From positions 44,886 to 108,885 of the forward strand of contig NZ_QJTC01000013.1 in NCBI RefSeq assembly GCF_003217575.1: a DNA stretch of 64,000 nucleotides. The letters are read 5' to 3'. The number at the start of each line of letters is the position of its first letter. Positions within the stretch are counted from its first letter, which is position 1. The notes beneath the pieces were generated by a model, which searched no databases, was not told where the DNA came from, and saw nothing but the letters and a program-made list of their open reading frames with translations. The position numbers and the translations under genes are program-made. Shown here piece by piece: positions 37,245 through 47,833 of this stretch. The DNA is from Xylophilus ampelinus. Its GTDB lineage: Bacteria; Pseudomonadota; Gammaproteobacteria; Burkholderiales; Burkholderiaceae_C.

Positions 37245-37633
37245 TCGTCGTCTTCGACGGCCGGTGCCTGCTCTGCAACCGCTGGGTGCAGTTCCTGCTG
37301 CGGCACGACCGGCGCGGCCGCATCCGCTATGCGTCGATGCAGGGCGCCACCGGCAGCGCCCTGCTGCGCGACGCGGGCCTGCCCACCGAGAACCTGGAGA
37401 CGCTGCTGGTGGTCGACGACGCCGGCCGCCGCTGGCGGCACACCGGCGCGATCCTGCGGCTGCTGCATGCCCTCGGCGGGCCGTGGCGCCTGGCCTGGGC
37501 CGCGTGGCTGGTGCCGGCGCCGCTGCGCGACGCGGCCTACCGGCTGCTGGCGCGCAACCGCTACCGGGTCTTCGGCCGCGCCGACGCCTGCATGCCGCCG
37601 CCGCCGGGCACGGCCGGACGCTTCCTCGATTGA
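37241..37633 (+). CDS. DCC-family thiol-disulphide oxidoreductase-like protein (DUF393)
   Basis: 130 residues. The DCC motif appears as VFDGRCLLCNRWVQFLL with a CxxC (Cys10, Cys13), followed by the family's HTGAILRLLHALGGPWRL..W..VP..LRDAAYRLLARNRYRVFG. It starts at GTG 37241 in a 4-bp overlap with the DUF4166 gene. A redox role is likely from the CxxC; the partner is unknown. Confidence 0.85.
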   Translation: MIVVFDGRCLLCNRWVQFLLRHDRRGRIRYASMQGATGSALLRDAGLPTENLETLLVVDDAGRRWRHTGAILRLLHALGGPWRLAWAAWLVPAPLRDAAYRLLARNRYRVFGRADACMPPPPGTAGRFLD

Positions 37634-37695
37634 AAAGCTGCCGGGGCATCCGCCCGCCCGGACCGCCGCGCCGCGCCCCGCGCGCACAATGGGCC

Positions 37696-38538
37696 ATGAG
37701 AGCACCTCCCCGCCTGAAAGCCCTGGTCGACGAAGGCCTGATCGACTCCGTCGTGCGCCAGCTCATGAGCGGCAAGGAGGCGATGGTCTACGTGGTGCGC
37801 TGCGGCGACGACACCCGCTGCGCCAAGATCTACAAGGACGCCACCCAGCGCAGCTTCCGGCAGGCGGTGGATTACACCGAGAACCGCCGCGTGAAGAACA
37901 GCCGCCAGGCCCGCGCCATGGCCAAGGGCACCCGCTTCGGCCGCCAGGCCGCCGAGGCCGCGTGGCAGAGCGCCGAGGTCGATGCGCTCTACCGGCTGGC
38001 CGCCGCCGGCGTGCGGGTGCCGACGCCCTACAACTTCCACGAGGGCGTGCTGCTGATGGAGCTGGTGACCGATGCGCACGGCGACGCCGCGCCCCGGCTC
38101 AACGACGTCGTGTTCTCGCCCGAGGACGCCCGGCGCCGCCATGCCAGCCTGCTGGTCGAGGTGGTGCGGATGCTGGCGGCCGGCGTGGTGCACGGCGACC
38201 TGTCGGAGTTCAACATCCTGCTGGCGGCCGACGGTCCGGTGGTGATCGACCTGCCCCAGGCGGTCGACGCCGCCGGCAACAACCACGCCGGCCGGATGCT
38301 GCTGCGCGACGTGGGCAACCTGCGCCAGTTCTTCGGCCAGTTCGCGCCCGAACTGCTGCACACCCGCTACGGCGAAGAGATCTGGTCGCTCTACCAGAGC
38401 GGCACCCTCACGCCGCGGACCCCGCTCACCGGCCGCTTCGACAGGCCCGACGGCCCGGTGGACCTGCAGGGCGTGCTGCGCGAGGTGGACGACGCCCGGG
38501 CCGAAGAGGCGGCGCGGGTGCTGCGCATGGGGTCGTAG
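37696..38538 (+). CDS. RIO-type serine/threonine kinase-like protein
   Basis: 280 residues. The RIO fold is shown by SGKEAMVYVV (nucleotide loop), CAKIYKD with the catalytic Lys, PTPYNFHEGVLLMELV (hinge), the catalytic loop VVHGDLSEFNILL and the metal-binding VVIDLPQAVD. Bacterial homologues are PA4780-like kinases; substrates are unknown. The start ATG 37696 matches the family length. It is a separate unit about 60 bp after the DCC gene. Confidence 0.9.
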   Translation: MRAPPRLKALVDEGLIDSVVRQLMSGKEAMVYVVRCGDDTRCAKIYKDATQRSFRQAVDYTENRRVKNSRQARAMAKGTRFGRQAAEAAWQSAEVDALYRLAAAGVRVPTPYNFHEGVLLMELVTDAHGDAAPRLNDVVFSPEDARRRHASLLVEVVRMLAAGVVHGDLSEFNILLAADGPVVIDLPQAVDAAGNNHAGRMLLRDVGNLRQFFGQFAPELLHTRYGEEIWSLYQSGTLTPRTPLTGRFDRPDGPVDLQGVLREVDDARAEEAARVLRMGS

Positions 38539-38579
38539 CCCTCCTGCGCGAGCTTCGGGAGGTGCGAAAGCCCCGCTTT

Positions 38580-38857
38580 TCAGCCCCCGTGGAGGCGCGC
38601 GGCCCAGTAGGTGGCGCCGGTGCTGCCGTAGCGCTCGGCATGCGGCTCGTCGCGGTCGAGGGCGAAGCGGTCGCCGGGTTGCAGGTGGCGCCGTGCCGGG
38701 TGAGCCACATCTCGCCCTGCACCACCGGGGCCTGCACCGCGAACGGGTGGCCGTGGTCCTCGACCACGGTGCCGGGCTGCCACACGCGCTCGGCCACCTC
38801 GTCGAAGCCCTGGCGCAGGGCGGCCTGTTCGAAATCGGCGAAGGTGGGCAACGTCAT
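38580..38857 (-). pseudogene. Cupin-domain protein, frameshifted
   Basis: From ATG 38855-38857 the frame reads MTLPTFADFEQAALRQGFDE....HGHPFAVQAPVVQGEMWLTRHG, a cupin start. It then shifts near 38690, after which the other frame continues RHLQPGDRFALDRDEPHAERYG..TYWAARLHGG to a stop at 38580. A single-base change restores one reading frame of about 92 residues. The cause is either a recent inactivation or a sequence error. Same strand as the hut operon. Confidence 0.7.
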
Positions 38858-38959
38858 CGGGGGCTCCGGGGTGGGTGGGCCTTGCGGCGGAACGCCCTCT
38901 GGGGGGCGCGGGCCGCCAGGTTCGCACAGGCGGCCGTGCGCCGCAAGCGGCGCGTCTCG

Positions 38960-39358
38960 ATCGCCGCGATAGCTTGACGCAGGGCCGGCGGAAGGCGCAG
39001 GCCGCCGCGTGCGGCACGGTGCGCAGGATCTCGCCCAGCGCCAGCACGAAGCGGGTGTTGTCGGCCTGCAGGCCCACCGTCATCCGCAGGCAGTGGGTCC
39101 GGCCCGTCCCCTTGCCCGCGCCGCGGCGTCGACGTCGAAGGGCGTGCGCACCCGGTCGAGCATCTGCACCGGCACCGCGTCGGACGCGATGCCGTAGCCC
39201 ACCACGCAGGCCCGCCGGGCCCCAGGCCTCGGAGAAGGTGCGCAGCATGATCCAGGGCCGGGCCTGGGCGCGCAGCACCGCCAGCGCGTGCCCGCCGGCA
39301 CCGCATCGGCGCCGGCCGCGTCGGCCAGGGCCTGCAGGAAGGCTGCGGCGCCGGTCAT
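38960..39358 (-). pseudogene. Remnant of a histidinol-phosphate aminotransferase-like gene
   Basis: It starts in an ATGA overlap with the hutG stop (MTGAAAFLQALADAAGADAVPAG). It then continues in shifted frames as LRAQARPWIMLRTFSEAWGPAGLR, VGYGIASDAVPVQMLDRVRTPFDVDAAA and RMTVGLQADNTRFVLALG, all typical of HisC-like PLP aminotransferases (the WIMLRTFSEAWG segment includes the region of the PLP lysine, and no Lys is left there). At least two frameshifts and large deletions are present. It was presumably once part of the hut operon. Confidence 0.6.
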
Positions 39359-40182
39359 GCGTCCTGCACCGCGGGCGATTCGACGTAGGCCAGCAGCGCC
39401 TCGACCATGCGGCGCACCGTGGGCTGCACCCGCGCGGCCTTCTCGGGCAGGTAGTCGAAGGGCAGGGCCTCCTGCATGTAGCTGCTCTGGGTCATCTCCA
39501 GCTGCACCGCCTGCACCTTCTGCGCGGGGTCGCCGTGGTGGCGGGTGATGTAGCCGCCGGTGAAGCGGCCGTTGAGCACCGCGGTGGTGCCGGGCGCGCC
39601 GGCGGCGATGCCGAGCAGCCGGTCGGCGATGGCCGCGTCGCAGCTGATGCCCTGGCCGTTGCCCAGGTTCAGGTCGGGCAGCGTGCCCGCGAAGAAGCGG
39701 GGCAGCACCGAGCGGATCGAATGCGCGTCCCACAGCGCCGCGGCGCCGTGCCGCGCCTTCAGCCGGGCCAGCTCCTGGGTGAGCCGGGCGTGGTAGGGCT
39801 GCCAGATCGCCTCGCGGCGCCGGGCGATCTCGGCATCGTCGGGCGCGGCGCCGGGCAGGTAGAGCGGCGTGTCGTCGAAGGTGTCGACCGGGCACAGGCC
39901 GGTGACGCTCTGGCCGGGGTACAGGCTGGCGCCGTCGGGTGCGCGGTTGAGGTCGATCACGTAGCGCGAATGGGTGGCGACGAGCACCGACGCGCCGATG
40001 GCGTCGGCGAAGTCGTAGAGCCGCTCCAGGTGCCAGTCGGTGTCGGGCACGTGGCGCGCCTCGTCGGTGAAGCGCGCGGCCAGCGCCGTCGGCACGTGGG
40101 TGCCGACGTGGGGCATCGAGATCAGCAGCGGGCGGGTGCCCTGGCGGAAGCGGAAGGCGGGTTCGGTGGTCGAGAAAGGCAT
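39355..40182 (-). CDS. hutG: N-formylglutamate deformylase
   Basis: 275 residues. Last step of the five-enzyme histidine degradation route: N-formylglutamate to glutamate and formate. Family blocks: LLISMPHVGTHVP, DTDWHLERLYDFA, HSRYVIDLNRAPDG, LWDAHSIRSVLPRFF, FTGGYITRHHGDP and VQLEMTQSSYM. The ATG at 40180-40182 lies 5 bp after hutF. It is the last intact gene of the hut operon, followed by decayed genes. Confidence 0.96.
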   Translation of the reverse strand: MPFSTTEPAFRFRQGTRPLLISMPHVGTHVPTALAARFTDEARHVPDTDWHLERLYDFADAIGASVLVATHSRYVIDLNRAPDGASLYPGQSVTGLCPVDTFDDTPLYLPGAAPDDAEIARRREAIWQPYHARLTQELARLKARHGAAALWDAHSIRSVLPRFFAGTLPDLNLGNGQGISCDAAIADRLLGIAAGAPGTTAVLNGRFTGGYITRHHGDPAQKVQAVQLEMTQSSYMQEALPFDYLPEKAARVQPTVRRMVEALLAYVESPAVQDA

Positions 40183-40186
40183 CGCA

Positions 40187-41569
40187 TTAGTCCTGGAGAA
40201 GCTGGGTGCGGGCCGCGACGAAAGCGGCCGCGGCGCCGTGGTGCAAGGGGTGCCGGCCGCCGGTGACGCGGGCGCGGCCCGCCACCCGGACGCTGTCGAT
40301 GGCCGAACTGCGGTGGCTGGCGAAGACGTTGGCCGAGAGCATGTCGGCCGCCGGCAGGCCCTGCAGCGCGGGCCGCGCGGCATCGAGCACCACCAGATCG
40401 GCCTGCTGGCCCACCGCCAGGCCGCCGACCGCGCGGCCGGCCGCCTGCGCGCCGCCCTGCACCGCCTGCAGCGTGAGCGCGGTGGCGACGTGCGGCTGCG
40501 CCGCGCTGGCGCCGACGTTGCGCTGGCGGCGCGCCAGGCGCTGGCCGTATTCGAGCATGAGCAGCTCTTCGGCCGCGTTGACGCAGGCATGACTGTCGGA
40601 GCCGACGCCCCAGGCGCCGCCGTGGTCGCGCCAGCGCGGCAGGTCGAAGATGCCGTCGCCCAGGTTGGCCTCGGTGGTGGGGCACAGGCCCGCCACCGCG
40701 CCGCTGCGGGCGGCCGCGGCGTACTCGGCATCACTCATGTGGGTGGCGTGCACCAGGCACCAGCGGGCATCGACCGGCGCATGGTCGAGCAGCCACGCCA
40801 CCGGGCGCTGGCCGCTCCAGGCGATGCAGTCGTCGACCTCCCGGGTCTGCTCGGCGATGTGGATGTGGATGGGCGCGCCGGGGTCGAGCGCATAGAGGCC
40901 GGCCAGCACCGCCTCCAGCCCGTCGGGCGGCACCGCCCGCAGCGAATGCGGCGCCAGGCCCAGCCGCGCGCCCTGCGCGGCGCAGGCGGGGCCGAGCGCC
41001 TCCAGCAGGCGCAGCATCGAGTCTGTCGAGCGGACGAAGCGGCGCTGCCCGTCGGTGGGCGGCAGGCTGCCGAAGCCGCTGGTCTGGTAGAGCACAGGCA
41101 GCAGGGTGAAGCCGATGCCGGTGGCCTGCGCGGCGCGCAGCAGCGCGCGGCTGAGCGTGGCGTCGTCGGCATAGGCGCGGCCGTCGGCGCCGTGGTGCAC
41201 GTACTGGAACTCGCAGACGCCGGTGTAGCCGGCCTCCAGCATCTCGGCATAGAGCCAGGTGGCGATCGCCTCCATCTGCTCGGGGCCCAGGCGCGCGGCG
41301 AAGCGGTACATCAGGGTGCGCCAGCTCCAGAAGCTGTCCTGCTCGGCCGAGCGGTGCTCGGTGAGGCCGGCGAAGCCGCGCTGGAAGGCGTGGGAATGCA
41401 GGTTGGGCATGCCGGGCAGCACCGGACCGGCGGCCACCGGCGTGCCGGCCGGCGGCGATGCGCCGGGCGCGACCCGGGTGAAGCGGCCCGCGTCGTCCCA
41501 GGCCAGCAGCACGTCCTTCGCCCAGCCCGCGGGCAGCAGCGCATCGGCGGCGAACAGGGTGCGGCTCAT
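40187..41569 (-). CDS. hutF: Formimidoylglutamate deiminase
   Basis: 460 residues, amidohydrolase superfamily. It deaminates N-formimidoyl-glutamate to N-formylglutamate plus ammonia. Metal ligands lie in [34 protein letters not shown] and [16 protein letters not shown]. It is preceded by hutI with a 4-bp ATGA overlap and followed by hutG, which fixes the pathway variant as HutF/HutG rather than HutG-type formimidoylglutamase. Confidence 0.96.
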   Translation of the reverse strand: MSRTLFAADALLPAGWAKDVLLAWDDAGRFTRVAPGASPPAGTPVAAGPVLPGMPNLHSHAFQRGFAGLTEHRSAEQDSFWSWRTLMYRFAARLGPEQMEAIATWLYAEMLEAGYTGVCEFQYVHHGADGRAYADDATLSRALLRAAQATGIGFTLLPVLYQTSGFGSLPPTDGQRRFVRSTDSMLRLLEALGPACAAQGARLGLAPHSLRAVPPDGLEAVLAGLYALDPGAPIHIHIAEQTREVDDCIAWSGQRPVAWLLDHAPVDARWCLVHATHMSDAEYAAAARSGAVAGLCPTTEANLGDGIFDLPRWRDHGGAWGVGSDSHACVNAAEELLMLEYGQRLARRQRNVGASAAQPHVATALTLQAVQGGAQAAGRAVGGLAVGQQADLVVLDAARPALQGLPAADMLSANVFASHRSSAIDSVRVAGRARVTGGRHPLHHGAAAAFVAARTQLLQD

Positions 41570-42840
41570 GCGGCGGCTCCCACGGCGATGCGGCCCTGCC
41601 GCACCACGGTGCGCACCGGGCGCTGGCCGAACCAGTAGGCCAGCTCGGCCGGCTCCTGCAGGTTCCACAGCACGAAGTCGGCGGGCCGGCCCGCGCCGAT
41701 GCTGCCGTGCGTGTCCTGCAGGCCCAGCGCGCGGGCCGCGTGCCGGGTGACGCCGGCCAGCGCCTCGGGCACCGTCAGGCGGAACAGGGTGCAGGCCATG
41801 TTGACCATCAGCAGCAGGCTGAGCGCGGGCGAGGTGCCCGGGTTGTGGTCGGTGGAGACGGCCATCGGCACGCCGGCCGCGCGCAGCGCCGCGATCGGCG
41901 GCAAGTGGGTGTCGCGCAGCGTGTAGTAGGCGCCGGGCAGCAGCACCGCCACCGTGCCGGCGGCGCGCATCGCGGCGATGCCCTCGGCCGAGAGATGCTC
42001 GACGTGGTCGCACGACAGCGCGCCGTAGCGCGCCGCCAGCGCCGCGCCGCCCATGTCCGAGAGCTGCTCGGCATGCAGCTTGACCGGCAGGCCCAGCGCC
42101 TGCGCGGCGCCAAACACCTGCTCGGTCTCGGCCAGGGTGAAGGCGATGCGCTCGCAGAACACGTCGACCGCGTCGACCAGCCCTTCGGCCGCCAGCGCGG
42201 GGAGCATCTCGTGGCAGACGAGGTCTATGTAGTCCTGGTTGCGGCCGGCGTACTCGGGCGGCAGCGCATGGGCGCCGAGGAAGCTGGTGCGCACGGTGAC
42301 GCCGTGGGCCTCGCCCAGCCGGCGGGCCACGCGCAGTTGCTTGGCCTCGTGTTCCAGGGACAGGCCGTAGCCCGACTTGATCTCGATGGCGCAGACGCCC
42401 TCGGCCAGCAGCGGCTCCAGCCGCGCGGCGGCCTGGGCGAAGAGCGTGTCCTCGTCGGCCGCACGGGTGGCGCGCACCGACGCCACGATGCCGCCGCCGG
42501 CCGCGGCCACTTCCTCGTAGCTGGCGCCGGCCAGACGCATCGCGAACTCGTTGGCACGCTGGCCGCCGTAGACCAGGTGGGTGTGGCAATCGACCAGGCC
42601 CGGCGTGGCCAGCGCGCCGCCGCCGTGGTGCATCGGCAGGCCGGCGCAGGCGGCGGCGATCCCGGCCGGCACGGCGGACGCATCGCCCACCCACAACACC
42701 GTGCCGCCGCGCACCGCCAGCGCGGCGGCGCCGCCTTCGGGCAGATCGGTGCCGGGCGCGGCGCCGGGGGCGAGGCGCAGGCCGGTCCACAGGCCGTCGG
42801 CAGAGGGATGCCTGCTCTGCGTGAAAGAGGAAGGAGTCAT
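41566..42840 (-). CDS. hutI: Imidazolonepropionase
   Basis: 424 residues, amidohydrolase superfamily. It opens 4-imidazolone-5-propanoate to N-formimidoyl-glutamate. Metal-binding [31 protein letters not shown], the [12 protein letters not shown] histidine, CDHVEHLS and [22 protein letters not shown] are all present. ATG 42838-42840 has AAGGAG upstream. A dispersed repeat lies between it and hutD. Confidence 0.97.
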   Translation of the reverse strand: MTPSSFTQSRHPSADGLWTGLRLAPGAAPGTDLPEGGAAALAVRGGTVLWVGDASAVPAGIAAACAGLPMHHGGGALATPGLVDCHTHLVYGGQRANEFAMRLAGASYEEVAAAGGGIVASVRATRAADEDTLFAQAAARLEPLLAEGVCAIEIKSGYGLSLEHEAKQLRVARRLGEAHGVTVRTSFLGAHALPPEYAGRNQDYIDLVCHEMLPALAAEGLVDAVDVFCERIAFTLAETEQVFGAAQALGLPVKLHAEQLSDMGGAALAARYGALSCDHVEHLSAEGIAAMRAAGTVAVLLPGAYYTLRDTHLPPIAALRAAGVPMAVSTDHNPGTSPALSLLLMVNMACTLFRLTVPEALAGVTRHAARALGLQDTHGSIGAGRPADFVLWNLQEPAELAYWFGQRPVRTVVRQGRIAVGAAA

Positions 42841-42848
42841 GGGCTGCC

Positions 42849-42897
42849 TGCTATCGAATTGATATCTAGAGGTCGTTGCCGGTCGCCGGCTACAGGC
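42849..42897 (+). repeat. Dispersed repeat copy supplying the hutD stop codon
   Basis: TGCTATCGAATTGATATCT then GGTCGTTGCCGGTCGCCGGCTACAGGC. On the minus strand the CCTGTAG at its edge encodes the last Leu and the TAG stop of hutD (42890-42892), so the repeat has become part of the gene end. Confidence 0.72.
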
Positions 42898-43498
42898 TTT
42901 TTCGGCTCGAAAAGTTTTCTTCGGGACCGCACAGGACGACCGCCAGCCGCGCATCGCTGGAACGGGGTGCCACGGCGAAGGCGGGGCGCTCGCCGGTCCA
43001 CCACAGGCCCTCGTCCGCCGCGAGCACGGAGGCATCGCCTTCCACGCCCGCGGCGCACGCACAGGTGCCCCGCAGGGCCAGCACCATGCCGCCGCGGGAG
43101 GCCGGCAGCGCCCGTGCCGCGTCCAGCACCTGCAGCGACGCGGTGCAGCGGGCCGGGTCGAACATCAGGTTGAAATCGGTCGAGGTGCCGCCCAGCAGCG
43201 TGCATTGCACCGCCGCGTCGCCCGCGAATTCGAAGGGCACGTGCGGCGCCGCCAGCCGGTGGTCGAAGCCCGGCGCCTGCAGCCGCACGCCGTCGCCCGC
43301 CAGCAGCATGATCACCCGCCGCTTGCCGCCGAACACCGAGAACGGCCCGCCGGCCGCGATGGTGGCGATGCTCACCCGCCAGGCGAACCCGTCGGCGCCG
43401 GCGCCCGCCGGGTGGCGGACGATCTCGCGGGTGGTGCCGCCACCGTTCTTCCACGGCGTGACCGGCAGGGTGGCGGTATCGAAGAAGGTGCGCGTCAT
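42890..43498 (-). CDS. hutD: HutD/Ves family protein
   Basis: 202 residues. The cupin-like HutD start [16 protein letters not shown] is followed by [46 protein letters not shown] and a Cys-containing mid-section. HutD is thought to bind urocanate or formyl products and limit hut expression or flux; it has no known catalytic role. It lies between hutU and hutI. Its last codons (KSL-stop) come from the dispersed repeat, which may have replaced the ancestral C-terminus. Confidence 0.9.
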   Translation of the reverse strand: MTRTFFDTATLPVTPWKNGGGTTREIVRHPAGAGADGFAWRVSIATIAAGGPFSVFGGKRRVIMLLAGDGVRLQAPGFDHRLAAPHVPFEFAGDAAVQCTLLGGTSTDFNLMFDPARCTASLQVLDAARALPASRGGMVLALRGTCACAAGVEGDASVLAADEGLWWTGERPAFAVAPRSSDARLAVVLCGPEENFSSRKSL

Positions 43499-43533
43499 GG
43501 CGGGGCCGTGCGGTGCCGCTGCATCGGGGCGGC

Positions 43534-45285
43534 TCAGCCGGCCTTCGCCATCGGCAGCTTCAGGCCCTGCTTCTTCGCCGTCGCGACGGCGATGTCGTAG
43601 CCCGCATCGGCATGGCGCATCACGCCGGAGCCGCTGTCGTTGACCAGCACCCGCGCCAGCCGCTCGGCCGCGGCGTCGGTGCCGTCGGCCACGATCACCA
43701 TGCCGGCGTGCTGCGAATAGCCCATGCCGACGCCGCCGCCGTGGTGCAGGCTGACCCAGGTGGCGCCGCCGGCGGTGTTGAGCAGCGCGTTGAGCAGCGG
43801 CCAGTCGGAAACCGCGTCGGTGCCGTCCTGCATGCCTTCGGTCTCGCGGTTGGGGCTGGCGACCGAGCCGGTGTCGAGGTGGTCGCGGCCGATGACGATC
43901 GGGCCTTTCAGCTCGCCGTTCTTCACCATCTCGTTGAAGGCCAGGCCGGCGCGGTCGCGCTCGCCCAGGCCCAGCCAGCAGATGCGGGCGGGCAGGCCCT
44001 GGAAGGCGATGCGCTCGCGGGCCATGTCGAGCCAGCGGTGGGTGTGGTGGTTGTCGGGGAACAGCGCCTTGATCTTGGCGTCGGTCTTGTAGATGTCCTC
44101 CGGATCGCCCGAGAGCGCCACCCAGCGGAACGGCCCCTTGCCCTCGCAGAACATCGGGCGGATGTAGGCGGGCACGAAGCCGGGGAAGTCGAACGCGTTC
44201 CGCACGCCCTGGTCGAACGCCACCTGGCGGATGTTGTTGCCGTAGTCCACCGTGGGAATGCCCAGCGTCTGGAAGTCGAGCATCGCCTGCACGTGCGTGG
44301 CGCACGAGGCGGCGGCGGCCGCCACCAGGCGCGGATGCTGGGCCGGGTCCTGCTGCGCGGCCTTCCACTCGGCCACCGTCCAGCCGGCCGGCAGGTAGCC
44401 GTGGACCAGGTCGTGGGCCGAGGTCTGGTCGGTCACCAGGTCGGGCCGCACCGCACCGGCGCGCACCCGCCCCAGCAGCACCGGCAGCACCTCGGCCGCG
44501 TTGCCCAGCAGGGCGATGGAGACGGCCTCCTTCTTCGCGGTGTGGTGGGCGATCAGGGCCAGGGCCTCGTCCAGGTCCTTGGCCTGCTTGTCGACGTAGC
44601 GGGTGCGCAGCCGGAAGTCGATGCCGCTCTGCTGGCATTCGATGGCCAGCACGCAGGCGCCGGCCAGCACGCCGGCCAGCGGCTGGGCGCCGCCCATGCC
44701 GCCCAGGCCGCCGGTCAAAATCCAGCGGCCGGCGAGATCGTTGCCGTAATGCTGGCGGCCGGCCTCGACGAAGGTCTCGAAGGTGCCCTGCACGATGCCC
44801 TGCGCGCCGATGTAGATCCAGCTGCCGGCGGTCATCTGGCCGTACATGAACAGGCCCTTGCGGTCGAGTTCGTGGAAGTGCTCCCAGTTCGCCCACTTGG
44901 GCACCAGGTTGGAGTTGGCGATCAGCACCCGCGGCGCGTTCGGGTGGGTCTTGAACACGCCCACCGGCTTGCCCGACTGCACCAGCAGCGATTCGTCGTC
45001 CTCCAGTTCGCGCAACGAGGCGAGGATCTGGTCGAAGCATTCCCAGTTGCGCGCGGCCCGGCCGATGCCGCCGTAGACCACCAAAGACTGCGGGTTCTCG
45101 GCCACCTCGGGGTCGAGGTTGTTCTGGATCATCCGGTAGGCGGCCTCGGTCAGCCAGCTCTTGCACGACAGGGTGCTGCCGCGCGGCGCGCGGACGACGC
45201 GGTCGGCCGAGCGGGTGTCGGCCGGGGCGGCGGGTGTTGCGGCGGTGGTCGAGGCGGTGGTGGTGAAGGCGTCGGGGGCGTTCAT
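43534..45285 (-). CDS. hutU: Urocanate hydratase
   Basis: 583 residues. It hydrates urocanate to imidazolonepropionate using tightly bound NAD+. The NAD site is [17 protein letters not shown]. The active-site region includes [51 protein letters not shown], and [22 protein letters not shown] 25-residue Ala/Thr-rich N-terminal extension precedes the conserved start ([20 protein letters not shown]). Second structural gene of the hut operon. Confidence 0.97.
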   Translation of the reverse strand: MNAPDAFTTTASTTAATPAAPADTRSADRVVRAPRGSTLSCKSWLTEAAYRMIQNNLDPEVAENPQSLVVYGGIGRAARNWECFDQILASLRELEDDESLLVQSGKPVGVFKTHPNAPRVLIANSNLVPKWANWEHFHELDRKGLFMYGQMTAGSWIYIGAQGIVQGTFETFVEAGRQHYGNDLAGRWILTGGLGGMGGAQPLAGVLAGACVLAIECQQSGIDFRLRTRYVDKQAKDLDEALALIAHHTAKKEAVSIALLGNAAEVLPVLLGRVRAGAVRPDLVTDQTSAHDLVHGYLPAGWTVAEWKAAQQDPAQHPRLVAAAAASCATHVQAMLDFQTLGIPTVDYGNNIRQVAFDQGVRNAFDFPGFVPAYIRPMFCEGKGPFRWVALSGDPEDIYKTDAKIKALFPDNHHTHRWLDMARERIAFQGLPARICWLGLGERDRAGLAFNEMVKNGELKGPIVIGRDHLDTGSVASPNRETEGMQDGTDAVSDWPLLNALLNTAGGATWVSLHHGGGVGMGYSQHAGMVIVADGTDAAAERLARVLVNDSGSGVMRHADAGYDIAVATAKKQGLKLPMAKAG

Positions 45286-45333
45286 GGTCGGGGCTCCGAA
45301 GAAGGGCGGTCGAAGAGTCGAAAGATCGGGATG

Positions 45334-46965
45334 TCAGGCGGTGGTGCCGGGCGCGGCGGCGTCGGCATGGCTCGGCAGCAGGCGCAGCAGCGCGTCGGGC
45401 CAGGTGTCGCGGCCGGCCCAGAGGCGCATCGCCTCGACGTCGGGCGCGAGGAAGCGGTCCTGGTCCAGGAAGGCGACGCGGCTGCGCAGGTCGGCGAAGG
45501 TGGCTTCGAGCAGCGGCGAGCTGCGCAGGCCGCGCTTGAGTTCGATGCCCTGCGCCGCGCCCATCGCCTCGATGCCGACGACCACCGCCGTGTTGTCGGC
45601 CATATCGGCGAGGCGCCGGGCGCCGAAGGTGGCCATCGAGACATGGTCCTCCTGGTTGGCCGAGGTGGGCAGGCTGTCGACGCTGGCCGGATGGGCGAGC
45701 GACTTGTTCTCCGACGCCAGCGCGGCCGCGGTGACCTGCGCGATCATGAAGCCCGAGTTGACGCCGCCGTCGCGCACCAGAAAAGGCGGCAGGCCCGACA
45801 GGCCCGAGTCGAGCAGCAGCGCCAGCCGGCGCTCGGAGATCGCACCGATCTCGGCGATGGCCAGCGCCAGGATGTCGGCGGCGAAGGCCACCGGCTCGGC
45901 GTGGAAGTTGCCGCCGGAGATCACCTCGTCGTCGCCTTCGTCGCCGCCGGCGCCGGAGAAGACCAGCGGGTTGTCGGAGGCGGCGTTGGCCTCGATCTGC
46001 AGCACCCGGGCGGCGTGGCGGATGTTGTCGAGGCAGGCGCCCATCACCTGCGGCACGCAGCGGATCGAGTACGGGTCCTGCACCCGGCCGCAGTCGGGAT
46101 GCGAGGGCACGATCTCGCTGCCGTCGAGCAATGCGCGTACCGCGGCGGCGACGTCGATCTGCCCCGGCTGGCCGCGTGCCGCGTGGATGCGGGCGTCGAA
46201 CGGCTTGATCGAGCCCTGGATCGCCTCCAGCGACAGGGCGCCCGCCACCAGGCCGGCGGCGAAGACGTTCTCGGCCTGGAACAGCCCGGCCAACGCCAGC
46301 GCGGTCGAGACCTGGGTGCCGTTGAGCAGCGCCAGGCCCTCCTTGGGGCCGAGCACGAAGGGCGCGAAGCCGGCGCGGCGCATCGCCTCGGCGCCGGGGA
46401 TCACCGTGCCCTCGGGCGTCGAGGCCTCGCCCTCGCCGATCAGCACGCAGGCCAGGTGGGCCAGCGGCGCCAGGTCGCCCGATGCGCCCACCGAGCCCTT
46501 GGCGGGAATGCGCGGCAGCAGGCCGGCGTTGGCCAGCGCCAGCAGCGCCTCGACGATCTCGGGCCGCACACCCGAGTGGCCGCGCGCCAGGCTCACCGCC
46601 TTGGTCGCCAGCACCAGCCGCACCACCGCGGCGGGCAGCGGCTGGCCGGTGCCCACGCTGTGCGACAGCACCAGATTGCGCTGCAGCTCGGCCAGCCGCT
46701 CCCGCGGGATCCGGGTGCTGGCCAGCTTGCCGAAGCCGGTGTTGATGCCGTAGACCACCTCGCCGCCATCGACGATGCGCTGCACCGCGGCCTGCGCGGC
46801 GCGCAGGGCCTGCCGAGCATCGGCATGCATCTGCAGCGACACGCCGCCGGCGTGGATGCGGCGCAGCTGGGCGAGCACCACCCGGCCCGGGTCGAGCATC
46901 AGCACGCCCTCGCCCAGCACGGGCACAGGGTGGGCGGGGGCGGCGTCGGGAGTAAGCATGTGCAT
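45334..46965 (-). CDS. hutH: Histidine ammonia-lyase
   Basis: 543 residues. It deaminates L-histidine to urocanate. The autocatalytic MIO group forms from Ala161-Ser162-Gly163 in [14 protein letters not shown]. Other blocks are [39 protein letters not shown] and [16 protein letters not shown]. The C-terminal [11 protein letters not shown] region is intact. The ATG at 46963-46965 coincides with a HutC-type palindrome, so repressor binding there would block the start of the message; an in-frame ATG two codons later is possible. Confidence 0.97.
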   Translation of the reverse strand: MHMLTPDAAPAHPVPVLGEGVLMLDPGRVVLAQLRRIHAGGVSLQMHADARQALRAAQAAVQRIVDGGEVVYGINTGFGKLASTRIPRERLAELQRNLVLSHSVGTGQPLPAAVVRLVLATKAVSLARGHSGVRPEIVEALLALANAGLLPRIPAKGSVGASGDLAPLAHLACVLIGEGEASTPEGTVIPGAEAMRRAGFAPFVLGPKEGLALLNGTQVSTALALAGLFQAENVFAAGLVAGALSLEAIQGSIKPFDARIHAARGQPGQIDVAAAVRALLDGSEIVPSHPDCGRVQDPYSIRCVPQVMGACLDNIRHAARVLQIEANAASDNPLVFSGAGGDEGDDEVISGGNFHAEPVAFAADILALAIAEIGAISERRLALLLDSGLSGLPPFLVRDGGVNSGFMIAQVTAAALASENKSLAHPASVDSLPTSANQEDHVSMATFGARRLADMADNTAVVVGIEAMGAAQGIELKRGLRSSPLLEATFADLRSRVAFLDQDRFLAPDVEAMRLWAGRDTWPDALLRLLPSHADAAAPGTTA

Positions 46966-46976
46966 GTCTATACAGG
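46963..46976. promoter_or_regulatory. Candidate HutC operator at hutH
   Basis: On the minus strand CCTGTATAGACATG, an imperfect palindrome related to the CCTGTACATACAGG at 50648-50661 and to the TGTATA-type HutC operators known in gamma-proteobacteria. It overlaps the hutH start codon. Confidence 0.5.
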
Positions 46977-47017
46977 TTGTGTGAAACGAAGACAGGTCGA
47001 TGGCCGGGCGCCGCCGC

Positions 47018-47833
47018 TCAGCGGGCGTTGCCGTCGGTACGGAAGCGGCTGCCCAGCCGGTAGCGACTGGCGGGGTGCAGGAAGCGGGCGAAGGTCACCG
47101 GCACGCCCTGCATCCAGGTGCGGCGGGTCAGCAGCAGGCAGGGCTCGGCGGTGGGCATCGCCAGCTGCAGCGCCTGTTCGGCGGTGGGCATCACCGCATC
47201 GACCACGTGCTCCATCTCGTCGTAGGGCGCGGTGCGCACCAGGTACTCCGACGGCTGCTGGCGCGAGAAATCCTGGTGGATGAAATCGGGCGAGACCCGC
47301 GGGTTGACGAAGCGGTCTTCCAGCTGCACCGGCAGGCCGTTCTCCAGGTGCACGCAGACGGCGCGGAACACCGATTCGCCGGTGCGCAGGCCGAAGAGCG
47401 CCGCCGTCTCCATCGAGGCCGACACCCGCTCGACCAGCAGCACCTTGCAGGCGTAGTCGTGGCCGCGGAGGTGCACGTCGTCGGCCAGGTTGGCGATCTG
47501 CAGCAGGGTGGACTGGGGCTTGTCCTCGGCCACGAAGCTGCCGACGCCCGGCACCCGCACCACCCGGCCCTGGCCGGCCAGCTCGCGCAGCGCGCGGTTG
47601 ACCGTCATGCGCGACATGCCGAACTGCGCGACCAGCGCGTGCTCCGACGGCAGGCGCGTGCCGGCGGGCCAGCTGCCGTCCTGGATCTTGCGCGAGATGA
47701 AATCCTTGACCTGCTGGTAGAGCGCGAGCGCGCCAGGGCCGTCGTTGGCGGCGAGCGCCGCGCCCACGGCCGGCGTCTGCGGCGGCACGGGCGCGCCGTT
47801 CCTGGGCAGGGGACGGGCGGTGCGGGCGGTCAT
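47018..47833 (-). CDS. hutC: Histidine utilisation repressor HutC (GntR family)
   Basis: 271 residues. The winged helix-turn-helix is at about 45-110 ([50 protein letters not shown] in outline). The UTRA effector domain follows, with [26 protein letters not shown] and [27 protein letters not shown], typical of HutC, which releases DNA on binding urocanate. It starts in an ATGA overlap with the ABC-ATPase gene, so it is cotranscribed with the transporter. About 55 bp follow before hutH. Confidence 0.94.
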   Translation of the reverse strand: MTARTARPLPRNGAPVPPQTPAVGAALAANDGPGALALYQQVKDFISRKIQDGSWPAGTRLPSEHALVAQFGMSRMTVNRALRELAGQGRVVRVPGVGSFVAEDKPQSTLLQIANLADDVHLRGHDYACKVLLVERVSASMETAALFGLRTGESVFRAVCVHLENGLPVQLEDRFVNPRVSPDFIHQDFSRQQPSEYLVRTAPYDEMEHVVDAVMPTAEQALQLAMPTAEPCLLLTRRTWMQGVPVTFARFLHPASRYRLGSRFRTDGNAR

